Source: Muribaculum gordoncarteri
GTDB taxonomy: Bacteria; Bacteroidota; Bacteroidia; Bacteroidales; Muribaculaceae
Length of the DNA stretch: 64,000 nt
Reading direction: 5' to 3'
NCBI RefSeq assembly: GCF_004803695.1
Contig: NZ_CP039393.1
Span: forward strand, 3,162,001-3,226,000
Shown: positions 63,801-64,000 of the stretch, in pieces
How the letters are laid out: every line of letters starts with the position of its first letter
Numbering within the stretch: position 1 is the stretch's first letter
Program-made: the position numbers and the translations under genes
Notes under the pieces: model-generated
What the model was told of the DNA's origin: nothing
Databases searched by the model: none
The model's input: the letters and a program-made list of their open reading frames with translations, nothing else

Positions 63801-64000
63801 GTCATATACGCGATAATAGCCCCTGACACAGAATCCCTCCCATATCTTCATGTTTTTATGGCTCGTGTCCGCCGAATACTCATCCATTGAGGAAGAATAG
63901 GCAATCTTTATGTCTGTTTCATACAGATGCGACATATAGGCGGAGTAGATTCCGGTCGGGATCCATCGCTCACCGAAGTTGAAATCAAGCTCATCGAACT
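60831..64000 (-). CDS. Very large SNF2/DEAD-type helicase of the element (partial, N-terminus beyond window)
   Basis: Open reading frame continues to the window edge (codons before the internal Met at 63935 read [14 protein letters not shown]), so at least 1056 residues are present and the N-terminus is missing. The helicase core shows motif [16 protein letters not shown], motif [13 protein letters not shown], and motifs [19 protein letters not shown] and [15 protein letters not shown] long coiled-coil C-terminal region follows. This matches the roughly 1,900-residue N6-DNA-methyltransferase/helicase proteins of Bacteroidales conjugative elements, related in layout to phage DarB antirestriction proteins. 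The methylase part would lie outside the window. Confidence 0.85.
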   Translation of the reverse strand, partial: FDELDFNFGERWIPTGIYSAYMSHLYETDIKIAYSSSMDEYSADTSHKNMKIWEGFCVRGYYRVYDGMSLLKHALHNTVPDIKKSIGKDDDGHDIKVPDNEAIQLANTKIDEIRNGFTDWLEAQSPEFKERLVDLYNNKFNCFVRPQYDGSHQTFPDLNMKILGDRYGISSIYQSQKDCIWMLKQNGGGICDHEVGTGKTLIMCIAAHEMKRLGLAHKPMIIGLKANVAEIAMTYQSAYPNARILFADEKSFKAENRVNFFNQIKNNDYDCVIMSHDQFGKIPQSPEMQQQILQAELDTVEENLEVVKQQGHDVSRGMLKGLIKRKENLTAKIATIQYQMEQNKDAVVDFKQMGIDHIFVDESHQFKNLMFNTRHDRVAGLGNSEGSQRALNLLYAIRTIQERTGKDLGATFLSGTTISNSLTELYLLFKYLRPNELERQEIRCFDAWAAIFAKKTTDFEFNVTNNIVQKERFRYFIKVPELAAFYNEITDYRTAEDVGVDRPHKNEILHNIPPTPAQEDFIQKLMEFAKTGDATILGRAPLSETEEKAKMIIATDYARKMALDMRMIDPEYGDDPNNKASHCARMIAEYYRRYDEQKGTQFVFSDLSTYKPGEWNIYSEIKRKLIEDYGIPAHEIRFIQECKTERSRKAVIQAMNDGDVRVLFGSTSMLGTGVNAQRRCVAIHHCDTPWRPSDLTQRDGRGIRAGNEIAKLYADNKVDVIIYAVEKSLDSYKFNLLHCKATFIDQLKSGALGARTIDEGAMDEKNGMNFSEYMAILSGNTDLLEKAKLEKRIAALESERKAHNKGISDSKFRYQTVTHDIANNEAAIGRMKADVARYEAVVRRDQDGNPLNNLTIDSYNQSDEKKMGIHLQKLAIQTDTHGQYQRIGEVYGFPISIISERTLVDGKESVQNRFVVEGNYKYKFNNGFIAMSDTHAACMNFVNALEKIPGIVAQYEERTAKLKADVPQLEAIISKQWGKEDELKQLKSDLAALDRKITAELAPKHDEKDGEELKQSDAQRVEVKDNQTQTANSKESMVAEPRLYYNSRPVFNGLR

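Larger units (their letters stand above)
35344..64000. mobile_element. Integrative (conjugative-type) element at tRNA-Lys, left part
   Basis: From the tRNA-Lys 3' end onward there is a tyrosine integrase, paired HTH excisionase-like genes, a topoisomerase-like gene, a DUF3945 gene, another HTH gene, an NtrC-like regulator, and the very large helicase typical of Bacteroidales conjugative transposons. Interrupting this backbone is a 17-kb phosphate-acquisition island. Mobilisation and tra genes, and the right end, are not in the window, so self-transfer cannot be confirmed. Confidence 0.8.

Overview
The window looks like Bacteroidota chromosome, order Bacteroidales. The evidence is the family content (SusC-like TonB receptors, DUF5106 and DUF3256 proteins, a two-gene 2-oxoglutarate:ferredoxin oxidoreductase), AT-rich upstream regions in place of Shine-Dalgarno sites, and many promoters of the TTTG-N20-TAnnTTTG type typical of the phylum. 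A Muribaculaceae-like gut bacterium is my best guess, but the sequence alone does not prove it.

Positions 1-14 kb are ordinary chromosome: korAB, an ECF sigma/anti-sigma-like operon, an O-acetylhomoserine sulfhydrylase-type enzyme, pyrG-yidC, an iron alcohol dehydrogenase and two surface or cell-wall-type genes. From about 14.3 to 18.5 kb lies an IS4-family pair, in the same orientation, enclosing a lower-GC DUF1593 hydrolase. The pair is bracketed by a shared 12-bp repeat and, further out, by a pair of inverted palindromic repeats, so it looks like a composite transposon. Chromosome resumes with a periplasm-sensing histidine kinase, a truncated kinase-receiver paralogue, tRNA-Pro(GGG), gyrB, rnr, der, a DEAD-box helicase, xseAB, a queuosine-precursor transporter with a preQ1-I type riboswitch, and marC.

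At 35.27 kb a tRNA-Lys(CUU) gene is followed by a terminator, a cluster of repeated 9-bp arm-type sites, and a tyrosine integrase that lacks the first catalytic Arg, as IntDOT does. Everything from there to the window end appears to be one integrative (conjugative-type) element. Its recognisable backbone is paired HTH proteins, a degenerate type IA topoisomerase, a DUF3945 protein, another HTH protein, a degenerate NtrC-like regulator, and a very large helicase that runs off the right edge. The distal end of the element is not in the window.

Inserted in that backbone (43.8-60.8 kb) is a self-contained phosphate-scavenging island. It holds two TonB receptors, each transcribed with its own secreted calcineurin-like phosphatase, a surface lipoprotein, an OmpR/histidine-kinase pair, a PiT-type phosphate transporter with a long helical tail, an unknown membrane-anchored protein, methylglyoxal synthase (which frees Pi from dihydroxyacetone phosphate), and an OprO/OprP-like porin. 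Three promoters in it (receptor 1, receptor 2, PiT) share two TGAAA half-sites 11 bp apart placed exactly 10 bp before the -7 element. The porin promoter has one half-site at that position and an extra 11-bp pair upstream. I read this as a PHO-box regulon carried on a mobile element with its own two-component regulator, and it is the most interesting content here.
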